The position numbers and the translations under genes are program-made. This document shows, piece after piece, positions 1 through 7,320 of a stretch of DNA of 45,480 bases (positions are counted from its first letter, which is position 1; each line of letters begins with the position of its first letter). The DNA is taken from the NCBI GenBank assembly GCA_964389805.1, contig CAYMFU010000037.1, positions 1-45,480 on the forward strand, read 5' to 3'. The notes under the pieces were generated by a model. It worked only from the letters and a program-made list of their open reading frames with translations, was not told where the DNA came from and made no database searches. Source of the DNA: JAGTVG01 sp964389805 (GTDB lineage: Bacteria > Bacteroidota > Bacteroidia > Cytophagales > Cyclobacteriaceae).

Positions 1-340
1 TATGGAGTTTATATTTCAGTGCAGTATCCACTACCTCCTGAATGCGGTCGAGGAAATCCGGGTTAATGGTATACGGGCTATTGGCCATACTGCGATCCGC
101 CGGTTCCCATCGGACGGGAAGCCGTACATGACTGAAACCCAGTTCAGACATGATCTTGAAATATTCAGGATCCCATGGATTTCCCCAGGCTGTCTCTGAT
201 GGTGCCTCGAATGTATTGCCCATATTAATCCCACGGCCTAGTCGTTCGTTCATCTGGAAGGCATCTAGCCTTTCCTGCGCTTTGGCGTAAATTATTCCGG
301 CACAAAAAAATGCGAAAAAAAATATTTTAATTCTTAGCAT
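1..340 (-). CDS. Secreted GH5-family glycanase (cellulase-like), 5' part only
   Basis: The reading frame opens with ATG at 340-338 and stays open for 113 codons to the left edge, so the C-terminal part lies outside the window. The product begins with a basic, hydrophobic signal peptide ending near AKAQ (about residue 22). Next come two hallmarks of the N-terminal part of GH5 TIM-barrel endoglucanases: a GINMGNTFEAP stretch followed by a Trp-rich loop, and HVRLPVRW, which contains the conserved Arg of the barrel. The two catalytic glutamates would lie in the missing part. By family knowledge it would be an exported enzyme cleaving a beta-1,4-glucan, mannan or xyloglucan; the substrate cannot be inferred from this fragment. 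No linked gene lies upstream on this strand. The family call is firm and the specificity unknown. Confidence 0.88.
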   Translation of the reverse strand, partial: MLRIKIFFFAFFCAGIIYAKAQERLDAFQMNERLGRGINMGNTFEAPSETAWGNPWDPEYFKIMSELGFSHVRLPVRWEPADRSMANSPYTINPDFLDRIQEVVDTALKYKLH

Positions 341-682
341 GATTTTACAAAAAGTCCAGATACTAAAATAATAAAATAATTGCTGATGTTCATGCTATCT
401 GAGCCTGAATGGATATTTTCAGAACTTTTGAAGATATTTTTTGAAGCTGATATTTTGATGCTTATTACTTCATTCAGAGCATTTTAATACTTCAGAAATT
501 ATTATCCGGGAGGTTGTGAGTTATGAGCTCACCGGTGATCTTGCCAAGGTAGTGAAGGATTTATTAGATGTTTTAGATAGATTTCCTGGTTATATAATAT
601 TATGATTGACGATCAACGGTAAAGTAGCTATATTAGATGTGAATTCATGTAATTTTTATTAACAACCAGTTCATATTTAAAT
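341..682. other. Intergenic region with one coding-like fragment
   Basis: This gap between the divergent GH5 and TPR genes is AT-rich. The only structure I see is an open stretch at 459-605 on the + strand with no ATG. It reads as an amphipathic peptide with acidic and hydrophobic alternation (containing REVVSYELTGDLAKVVKDLL) and ends at TGA 603-605. It looks more like protein-coding sequence than its surroundings and could be a gene remnant, but I recognise no family. No clear terminator or operator was seen. Confidence 0.3.
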
Positions 683-1579
683 ATGAGAAAGATTCTTTTA
701 TTATTTGTTACCAGCATTATATCACCCCTGGTCTACTGCCAGGATTATCTGGAACAATTCAACGAGTTCTTCCAGGAAGGCGATACCCTGAATCAAAGAC
801 TGGTACTGGAAAATTGGGAAAAGGATGATCCAAAGGACCCAGAACTATATACCTGTTATTTCAATTACCATTTCAATAATTCCAAAAAGGAAGTACTGGC
901 GCTCACGAATGAAGAACCGGATGGGGAAAGTCTGATCATTTCAGACAGCTTAAACGATACAGTAGGTTTCCTGGGTGGAAAGGTTCATTATGATCAGATT
1001 GAATTTGAGAGAAGTATTGATAAAATAAATAAGGGGATCGAATTATATCCAAACCGGCTGGACATGAGATTCGGCAAGATCTATGCCTTTGGCCAGGTTG
1101 AGGATTGGAGAAGATTTACGGATGAGATCATTGTCACGGTCAATTATTCCGTTGTAAATAATAATGAGTGGACATGGACAAATAATGAAAACACGAAAAC
1201 CGATGCAAATGATTTTCTGCTATCCATCCAGGATTATCAACTGCAACTATATAATACTCGTGATGTCGATCTTCTTTTGGACATGCGTGAAATTGGCCTT
1301 GCCATTTTAAAGCATTACCCGGATCATATCGAAAGTCTATCCAACATTTCGATCACTTATTTGATAGTTGGAGAAAATGATAAAGCCATTGAATATCTGT
1401 TGAGGGCGGAGAAATTAAATCCTCAAGATTACATTGTTCTTGGCAACATAGCGGAGGCCTATAAAAGACAAGGTGATGTAAATAAAGCCATCGAATATTA
1501 TAAGAAAATCCTCTTGTATGGTGATGATCAGTCCAGGGAATATGCCGAAGGGCAATTAGAGGACTTAAAAGATAATTAA
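683..1579 (+). CDS. Secreted TPR-repeat protein
   Basis: The 298-residue product starts with a signal peptide (residues 1-20, ending VYCQ), so it should be periplasmic. The middle part is acidic and Asn-rich with no motif I recognise. The C-terminal 85 residues contain at least two tetratricopeptide repeats, seen as the pattern ITYLIVGENDKAIEYLLRAEKLNP followed by GNIAEAYKRQGDVNKAIEYY. TPR arrays form helical superhelices that bind protein partners; no catalytic motif is visible, so it is probably a scaffold or binding protein. It stands alone between genes of opposite strand. The partner and the process are unknown. Confidence 0.8.
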   Translation: MRKILLLFVTSIISPLVYCQDYLEQFNEFFQEGDTLNQRLVLENWEKDDPKDPELYTCYFNYHFNNSKKEVLALTNEEPDGESLIISDSLNDTVGFLGGKVHYDQIEFERSIDKINKGIELYPNRLDMRFGKIYAFGQVEDWRRFTDEIIVTVNYSVVNNNEWTWTNNENTKTDANDFLLSIQDYQLQLYNTRDVDLLLDMREIGLAILKHYPDHIESLSNISITYLIVGENDKAIEYLLRAEKLNPQDYIVLGNIAEAYKRQGDVNKAIEYYKKILLYGDDQSREYAEGQLEDLKDN

Positions 1580-1601
1580 ACATACAATCCTTTCTATCTC
1601 T

Positions 1602-4196
1602 TTATTCTCTCCAGACAAAATCGCCCTTTTCGATAGACCAGTCATTCCCGAAAAATCCTGTGCCTTCTACTCCGGCAACACCATCTTTGATCACATGGCT
1701 ATTTACAATGATCAGATCCGGGAATGTGGTGCCATTTACCAGGTAATGGTTGGCATAGGTGGCCTTCATTCCTTTTTCACCCGTAGCACTTACTATTCCC
1801 ACACTCGCTATATCGCTGTCTGCTCTTGGGTAAATAAAATATATCCCAATTTCATCACCATCAAATGATCTGTTTTGCATGGAAAATTTACCATTTTCTA
1901 CCTGAAGAGGGCACGTATTGAGTAATGATTTCCAGGCCATGTTGTTATCTCTATTTCCGTAAATGATCACATTTTGATCTGGGTACTTTTCCGGAGAAAA
2001 ATCGGTGTCCTTAACTAATTCAATATTTCCATTTCCTCTATAGTAAAACTTCTCGGCATCAAACAGCGCCCGATGATACCACCACTCATTTTCTGCTTTG
2101 GTTCCTTTTGAAGCGTAAACCAATACCATGTTATTTCTAAAAGCATCTTTGAAACCACCATTACGATGAGGGCCTTTTTGATCGAATTGAGGTTTTTGAG
2201 ATACTTGCCAGGAAGAATTTTTTTTCGACAAACTCAATACATCGATATTATCATCAATGCTTATTTCCTGGTCATCCACTTTTATAACAGCTGATGTATT
2301 GCCCATTTTGCCCAGATCAATATTGAGTGCCGCGACATTTTCTGTAGTAATACTTGAAATACTATCTCTTTTAAAATTAAATGAGCTGATCTCAAATGGA
2401 ACTTCCTGCTGATGAATTTCAATAAAATGTGATTTTGAAGACACACCCGGAGAGGCCGTGTAAAACTCTATTTTCCTGATCTCATTGGATGGATTGATTT
2501 CCCTGAACTTGAAGAAATCAAAAATCGGTGGCCAATCTACACTGTGATCCCCATACCAATGAGAGCCATTTGGGTATTCATAATAGGCGAAATCATTGTG
2601 AAATGTTCCAAGATCTGCACGCATTTCACGTGCAATGAAAGTTGGAACTACTGTGTCTACTTCTCCGTGAAGGATGTATACTCCATAATGCAGGTAATTT
2701 CTTTTCAGCTTCAAGGTACGAACTGGATTACCAGCCCTTCGCATTATCGAGTCAATCAGGATATCTTCCTCGTCTGTAAGTGTACCGGTAGCCAGCATTT
2801 TATTGACCTGCTCTCTTGTCATATTAAATTTCTTTAAATCATCATCACTCATAGTCTTTAATCTTCGGGTAAAGCTACCCCGGTATCCTAACAGATCCGG
2901 ATATCCGGCAGCCGGAGCAATAGCAGCCCATCGGTCCGGGTATGTAGCGCCCAGATACCAGGTGCCATGTCCGCCCATGGAGTGACCCGTCAGATAGGTG
3001 TGTTGGGGATCTGTTTTAAGTAAATCCTGGGCATGATCAAAGACTTCTAAAGCATCCAGCCTTCCCCAGTCTTCCCAGGCAAATCCGAAGGGTCTGCGAT
3101 TCGTAGGTGCAACAAGGTGCCCCCAGTCTTTTTTCTTGTATGCCCGGGCCTGGTTTACAGCCTCTACTGATGCACCGTGAACAGAAAAGAATAATGCTGG
3201 ATTATCAATGTATTTATTTGAAGAGGGAGCAATGCTATAATACTGCACGCTACCATCTATGTTACTTAAAAAGGTTTGTTTGTGATGATCGTACTTAGAT
3301 TTGATGTCCAAGGAAATTTTTTCCTGGTGCAACACTTTGCCGCGTTTGTCTTTCAGAAATAAAGTGAAAGTTACCGTATCAGCTTCCAGGTTTGCCGGAG
3401 TTGGAATTTCAAAGGGAACCTTTCTTACATTCATTGGTGAGATGGAAGGGATGGATCTACTCACACTTTTTGATCCAATTTCACAGGTAATACTTCCTCC
3501 TTTAAATCCCTTTTTATTTACATTCATTACCCTTATGGCAGCAAGGTAATTTGCCGGCTCTTCCTGAAGAATATCGGGGGTGGTCATATCCCTTTTGGTA
3601 AAGGCTATGCTGCTTTCCGGGGATAAAATCCTTGCTCTCATTCTTGGAAATCTCCCACCTTGCAGGACAAAAGTATTTCTGCCTTTCTTTAATCGAATGG
3701 GGATCAAACTCCACCCAAAATCATAGTGGTCACCTTCGTGCGGGAAACCATTTATAAGCACCATGGTATGACCTGAAGCTTCAAAAATTACATTTTCTTC
3801 TTTCGCAGACTGGAATTCAAGATATAAGTAGCCTGATCGCAAGGCATTATCGCTGAATTCATTCTTTTCTCCTACTTCAATTTTCTCCCATTTGAGTGGA
3901 TTGCCTGACTCATCTTCAATAAATGATTCTCCTGCCTTGATCTCTTTTGGATCTTCCAGCAAGAACTTTGAATAGACTGGATTTTTGGGTGCTGAGCTGG
4001 AGTTGAACCCGAAAGAACGAATTTTCAGGATCAATCCCTCTTTGAAGATATGTCTTACGGTACCGTCATGGATTTCCTCAACCTTTTCCTTCCCAAAGTA
4101 TTCTACCAGATTGCCTTGCTTACTTTGTGCAGAAACAGATATTGCATTCGCAACGATGAATCCATAAAGCAATATTTTTGCTACAGATTTTATCAT
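1602..4196 (-). CDS. Secreted prolyl-oligopeptidase/esterase-type alpha/beta-hydrolase
   Basis: The product has 864 residues with a signal peptide ending VSAQ (about residue 24). Residues 30-310 form beta-rich accessory regions, including a segment resembling a carbohydrate-binding or jelly-roll domain around 125-190. The hydrolase core follows. The nucleophile elbow GHSMGG gives Ser406, GEVDTVVP gives Asp514, and NGSHWYGDH gives His546, a complete triad in the right order. The layout resembles prolyl oligopeptidases and PHB-depolymerase-like feruloyl or acetyl esterases found among Bacteroidota glycan-degrading genes. After the core come about 300 residues of unknown fold. Likely a periplasmic or secreted peptidase or ester hydrolase; the sequence does not separate these. 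It converges with the TPR gene upstream in coordinates, leaving 22 bp between stop codons. Confidence 0.85.
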   Translation of the reverse strand: MIKSVAKILLYGFIVANAISVSAQSKQGNLVEYFGKEKVEEIHDGTVRHIFKEGLILKIRSFGFNSSSAPKNPVYSKFLLEDPKEIKAGESFIEDESGNPLKWEKIEVGEKNEFSDNALRSGYLYLEFQSAKEENVIFEASGHTMVLINGFPHEGDHYDFGWSLIPIRLKKGRNTFVLQGGRFPRMRARILSPESSIAFTKRDMTTPDILQEEPANYLAAIRVMNVNKKGFKGGSITCEIGSKSVSRSIPSISPMNVRKVPFEIPTPANLEADTVTFTLFLKDKRGKVLHQEKISLDIKSKYDHHKQTFLSNIDGSVQYYSIAPSSNKYIDNPALFFSVHGASVEAVNQARAYKKKDWGHLVAPTNRRPFGFAWEDWGRLDALEVFDHAQDLLKTDPQHTYLTGHSMGGHGTWYLGATYPDRWAAIAPAAGYPDLLGYRGSFTRRLKTMSDDDLKKFNMTREQVNKMLATGTLTDEEDILIDSIMRRAGNPVRTLKLKRNYLHYGVYILHGEVDTVVPTFIAREMRADLGTFHNDFAYYEYPNGSHWYGDHSVDWPPIFDFFKFREINPSNEIRKIEFYTASPGVSSKSHFIEIHQQEVPFEISSFNFKRDSISSITTENVAALNIDLGKMGNTSAVIKVDDQEISIDDNIDVLSLSKKNSSWQVSQKPQFDQKGPHRNGGFKDAFRNNMVLVYASKGTKAENEWWYHRALFDAEKFYYRGNGNIELVKDTDFSPEKYPDQNVIIYGNRDNNMAWKSLLNTCPLQVENGKFSMQNRSFDGDEIGIYFIYPRADSDIASVGIVSATGEKGMKATYANHYLVNGTTFPDLIIVNSHVIKDGVAGVEGTGFFGNDWSIEKGDFVWRE

Positions 4197-4910
4197 AATG
4201 AGATCTCGTTTAATGTTACGTTAGGAAGTATAAAAAATAAATCACATCTTATAGCTCCCTGAAATTTTGACTTGTAAAAGTAATATTAATCCAGCATTAC
4301 TTAAAATTCTTTTTATTGACCTTAAATTTTCTTACGCCCTCTCGAGAAAAATATACTGCAAGAGTATTTGATTATTTTACTCTTTCAATAAACCTATAAG
4401 ATTTCAATTAAAGTATTACTACTTCCTCCGGATATTGAATTAAATATCTCGGAATGACTTTTCACTGTATTTTCTTTATTCATTTTTCGTCCTCCTTTTT
4501 AACGCAAAGTTATCTCTTAACATTAGTCCGGGAGGTAGTCCATCTTTCTATGTCGCAATGATATACACCCAGAAAGGAGAAATAGACCTGGTTTTCCAAT
4601 GGCTGGAAAAATCCTATATTGACCATGAAGTCGAAATGTACTGGCTGAAAGTAGAACTACCGTTTGAACCACTGAGAGGTGATCAAAGATATTGGGATCT
4701 TTACTAACGGATTGGGCATAAGGATTTTGATGAATACCTGGAAAAGAAAGGTCAAAAAAGAACCGGAAGTAGTTGATCTGCTGTAGTTATCATAACATTT
4801 GCCCCTCTAATTTCACATAGATAATTATTGAGCCTGGAGGTCGATCCGGATAACCCAGGGAATAGGGGGGAATTTAAATAACAGGAAAATCTAGGAAACA
4901 GGAAATTTCA
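4197..4910. other. 714-bp gene-free gap containing one pseudogene relic
   Basis: Bases 4197-4500 are AT-rich and hold nothing I can name; the promoter of the hydrolase gene on the minus strand should be here. Bases 4501-4776 contain the degenerate cyclase/TPR relic described separately. Bases 4777-4910 show no coding pattern and no clear terminator. Confidence 0.6.
4501..4776 (+). pseudogene. Relic of the C-terminal end of a cyclase/TPR protein
   Basis: Read in the frame starting at 4501, this gap encodes a recognisable C-terminal TPR tail: FYVAMIYTQKGEIDLVFQWL, then a WLEKSY helix, a block with MYWLKVELPFEPLRGD, and after an in-frame TAA at 4705-4707 the same frame continues as RIGHKDFDEYLEKKG to a TGA at 4774-4776. 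This WLE(K/R).Y...WLKV.P.F.PLR.D.R pattern closes the TPR arrays of many adenylate/guanylate cyclase-TPR proteins. No start codon, cyclase domain or full array precedes it. The bases just before the tail (4505-4522) resemble the last bases of the cyclase/TPR gene at the right edge, suggesting a relic that lost most of its middle. No function is expected. Confidence 0.72.
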
Positions 4911-5771
4911 TTATGTATCCTGGTTTTTGCTGTTCGCTTTGAAATAGTCAGATAAATAGTGATTTCCAACCTGTGGAGCAATCATATTGTATGTCATTAC
5001 TGTCATAAAGAATTCAATAGGTCCGTATGTTTTTTGACCTGTGAATAATCTAACCAGTCTTAACGATATGTCACGGATCCAAGGCGAAAGATGAATGATC
5101 TTTCCCTTTTTTCCAAGCGCCTGGAAGGCCATGCTTGCAACCTCATCTTGTGTTAATATATCTGGCCCTCCAACATCTAATTCAACTTCTTCACTATCCA
5201 TTTTGGTAACTACAAAATCAGCCAGATCCTGACCATGAATTGGGTTACTTCTGTAATGACCATTTCCAAATAAATACACTTTACCTTGCCTGGCCATATT
5301 GAGTACCTCGGTCATATCGGAGAAAAAGCCATTAGGCCTGATTATGGAATAATCCATTCCTGAAGATATGAGTTCATCAGCAAATCGCTCCTTCGCTTCG
5401 ATCATTTTTAATTCTCTAAATAAACGTCCGTTCAATACTGAAATGTAGATGAACTTTTTTACACCACTACTGATGGCTTCCTGTAGCAGATTTTTGTTGG
5501 CCTGATAATCAACATCCATATAGTTCAAACCATCTTTTTGCCTGGTGATCCCTATAGAGGAAATAACAATATCTATGTTCTTGCATACCCCTGACAAAGT
5601 TTCGGGCTTGGTCACTTCGGCTTCAAAAATATTATCTAGAAAATCTCTTAGGTCATCTAATTTTTCCGGATTTCTGGCAAGTGCACGTACACTGTAACCT
5701 TTTAAATGCAATGCTTGAACCAGATATCGTCCGAGATATCCTGTTGCACCGGCCACTAATACTTTTTTCAT
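4911..5771 (-). CDS. NmrA-like / atypical SDR NAD(P)-binding reductase
   Basis: The 286-residue product has an N-terminal Rossmann fold with GATGYLGR (residues 8-15), the GxxGxxG fingerprint of extended and atypical short-chain dehydrogenases. ALARNPEKL after beta-2 suggests that the Arg contacts NADP phosphate. The YISVLNG segment replaces the classical YxxxK region, placing it near NmrA-like and complex-I-39-kDa-like (SDR_a5) proteins, which either sense or reduce with NAD(P)H. It is the last gene of a three-gene run, 75 bp after the PanE-like gene. The substrate is unknown. The run has a sigma-54-type promoter and faces a sigma-54 activator, so expression is probably conditional. Confidence 0.82.
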   Translation of the reverse strand: MKKVLVAGATGYLGRYLVQALHLKGYSVRALARNPEKLDDLRDFLDNIFEAEVTKPETLSGVCKNIDIVISSIGITRQKDGLNYMDVDYQANKNLLQEAISSGVKKFIYISVLNGRLFRELKMIEAKERFADELISSGMDYSIIRPNGFFSDMTEVLNMARQGKVYLFGNGHYRSNPIHGQDLADFVVTKMDSEEVELDVGGPDILTQDEVASMAFQALGKKGKIIHLSPWIRDISLRLVRLFTGQKTYGPIEFFMTVMTYNMIAPQVGNHYLSDYFKANSKNQDT

Positions 5772-5846
5772 GATTTTGTTAATTTATAAATTTATATCTG
5801 TAAACAAAAGGCGCTCTTTTAAGCTTTCGATCATTTAAACTTCCGT

Positions 5847-6818
5847 TCATAAGGTTTTAATTTCTTCAGCCTTACTGGTATTCAAAGAATGCATAAGTTC
5901 ATCAAGGTTCGGGGTTTCTATACCCGATTGGTCCCTCAGTGATTTAAACTCATTGCCCAATTCGATCATTTCATCCCTGGCCGATTTAACATGCATCATC
6001 ATAGCTACTTCTGCAAACTTTGAACTGAATACCTTTCTTAAAATACCCATCAGCATACCTGCCGGCATCCAATAGAACATATTGAATTTGAAGTTATAAC
6101 TTTTTGTCCATCCTAAGGACTTCAATACCTTTCCGCCTTCCTGAACGGCTTTGATATATGTACTAAGTGTTTTGTTATCTTTAGCCAACCTGTAGTTGTC
6201 CCCGCTTTTCAATAAGGCCCCCGCCAAAGGATTGATAAATGCAACGTGATATTTTAGCCAGCTGTCTATTTCTTTAACTGTGTGAACCTGTACCCCGGAG
6301 GTATTAAACATATCTTGAATTTGTCTCGTACGTCGCCGGACCTTACCATCCATTTCTCCTATTGTAATGGGCATTCTCCTGCCATTTGGTTTTTCACTAT
6401 CAATGTAGTGTACAATATGATCGATTCGTGAACCACCTCCTCCAGGGAATCCAAATAATACTTTTTCTCGAGGCAGGTAATCCAGATATTCCCCGAAGCC
6501 CTGTGCATTGTTGCCCATAAAGAGAAGGTTTTGGATATTCTTACATTTACCTAATACAGGCAGTAGCATTTTGACATTGTTTTTTCTCATTAGGATTATG
6601 GCCAGGTCATAAGCATCCTCTTCCTGGATAGAATTGATCAGATTCACCCTTTCAATTATTTTCTCCTGTGTAAACTCATTGATCATTACGATGCCGTTCT
6701 TTTTCAAATAATGGTAGTGGTTGTTTCTGGCTAACAGGATTACATCCTTGCCTGATCTGTGCAGAAGAGAGGCATATAAACTTCCAAGGGGTCCAGCTCC
6801 GATTATTAGTGTTTTCAT
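5847..6818 (-). CDS. PanE/ApbA-like ketopantoate-reductase-family dehydrogenase
   Basis: The product has 323 residues, the usual family length. The N-terminal GAGPLGS (residues 7-13) is the dinucleotide-binding GxGxxG(S) loop, followed by LLARNN, which fits NADP preference. LLFMGNNAQGFGE occupies the place of the family's QNG loop, and KYHVAFINPLAGALL matches the helix carrying the catalytic Lys and the NPxxAL motif. Housekeeping PanE reduces 2-dehydropantoate for coenzyme A synthesis. No other pan gene is nearby and the QNG loop is altered, so I infer a paralogue acting on another 2-oxo acid or ketone. The start lies 4 bp after the stop of the 102-residue protein, which strongly suggests co-translation. 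Confidence 0.8.
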   Translation of the reverse strand: MKTLIIGAGPLGSLYASLLHRSGKDVILLARNNHYHYLKKNGIVMINEFTQEKIIERVNLINSIQEEDAYDLAIILMRKNNVKMLLPVLGKCKNIQNLLFMGNNAQGFGEYLDYLPREKVLFGFPGGGGSRIDHIVHYIDSEKPNGRRMPITIGEMDGKVRRRTRQIQDMFNTSGVQVHTVKEIDSWLKYHVAFINPLAGALLKSGDNYRLAKDNKTLSTYIKAVQEGGKVLKSLGWTKSYNFKFNMFYWMPAGMLMGILRKVFSSKFAEVAMMMHVKSARDEMIELGNEFKSLRDQSGIETPNLDELMHSLNTSKAEEIKTL

Positions 6819-6822
6819 GATT

Positions 6823-7131
6823 TTATAGTTCTTTATGATTGGTTTTAAATTCCTTCCAGACCTGATGATTGATCAATCCGAATTGTTTCAGGGATAATGC
6901 TAAATGGATTCCCAATTGACTTCCCATTCGATCAGGTTTAGATGTTTTGTGTACCAGATGAATACTGTAGTCACCATGAACGGAAAAACTACGATAGATT
7001 TTTATTTTTTCTTTCTTCAGACTTTCCTGTATACTTTTAACAGTATTTTGTAACACTTCTTCCAGATAATCAGAATTATTAGCGCCTGTTCTCAACTCAA
7101 GTACTTCTATCCAGTTAACCATTTTCTTCAT
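6823..7131 (-). CDS. Small conserved-looking protein of unknown function
   Basis: This 102-residue protein is the first gene of the operon with the PanE-like and NmrA-like proteins. It has no signal peptide or membrane segment. The pattern is an N-terminal strand (WIEVLELRT), a long helix (about 20-42), a strand (IKIYRSFSVHGDYSIHLVHK) and a C-terminal helix pair (LGIHLALSLKQFGLINHQVW). This layout would suit a ferredoxin-like alpha/beta fold as in antibiotic-biosynthesis-monooxygenase-type proteins, but that is only an impression. I recognise no catalytic residue. Its start at 7131 lies about 40 bp downstream of the -12 element of the predicted sigma-54 promoter, which fits a short leader. 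The 4-bp gap to the next gene suggests a functional partner of the dehydrogenase. Confidence 0.72.
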   Translation of the reverse strand: MKKMVNWIEVLELRTGANNSDYLEEVLQNTVKSIQESLKKEKIKIYRSFSVHGDYSIHLVHKTSKPDRMGSQLGIHLALSLKQFGLINHQVWKEFKTNHKEL

Positions 7132-7168
7132 GATATGAAATTCAGGATTCTAACTATCTGATCTTATG

Positions 7169-7183
7169 TCTAATTATGTGCCA
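7169..7183 (-). promoter_or_regulatory. Predicted sigma-54 (-24/-12) promoter of the 7131-4911 operon
   Basis: On the minus strand the sequence is TGGCAC, five bases, then TAGA, against the sigma-54 consensus TGGCAC-N5-TTGC. The -24 element is a perfect match, the spacing is exact, and the -12 element keeps the critical G but has A instead of the final C. Transcription would start near 7158, giving a leader of roughly 27 bases before the ATG at 7131. A sigma-54 activator gene is divergently transcribed from the same gap, which makes a chance match less likely. It remains a sequence-only prediction. Confidence 0.6.
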
Positions 7184-7235
7184 ATCTTCGTAAGAAGTTG
7201 ACAATCAATTATATAGTTAAGAGCATTTTGTTTTA

Positions 7236-7273
7236 TTACCGTATATGATGGATTTTATTGCCATATATGGTGA
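7236..7273. promoter_or_regulatory. Pair of palindromic repeats, probable activator binding sites (UAS)
   Basis: Two 16-bp elements lie 22 bp apart, about two helical turns: TTACCGTATATGATGG at 7236-7251 and TTGCCATATATGGTGA at 7258-7273. They agree at 12 of 16 positions, and the second contains the perfect palindrome CCATATATGG. A weaker inverted half-site (TTACCATAT on the minus strand) lies at about 7295-7303. Placement 55-105 bp upstream of the predicted -24 element is typical of enhancer-like upstream activating sequences bound by sigma-54 activators. They are also close to the activator's own start, so autoregulation is possible. Confidence 0.55.
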
Positions 7274-7320
7274 TTATGTGTAAATTTATCTAATATGGTA
7301 ATAATTGAATCCTCAAACTT

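Noticed and set aside
5847..6818. Annotation as housekeeping panE
   Set aside because: The QNG loop is altered and no other pantothenate gene is near; sigma-54 control also argues against a housekeeping role.
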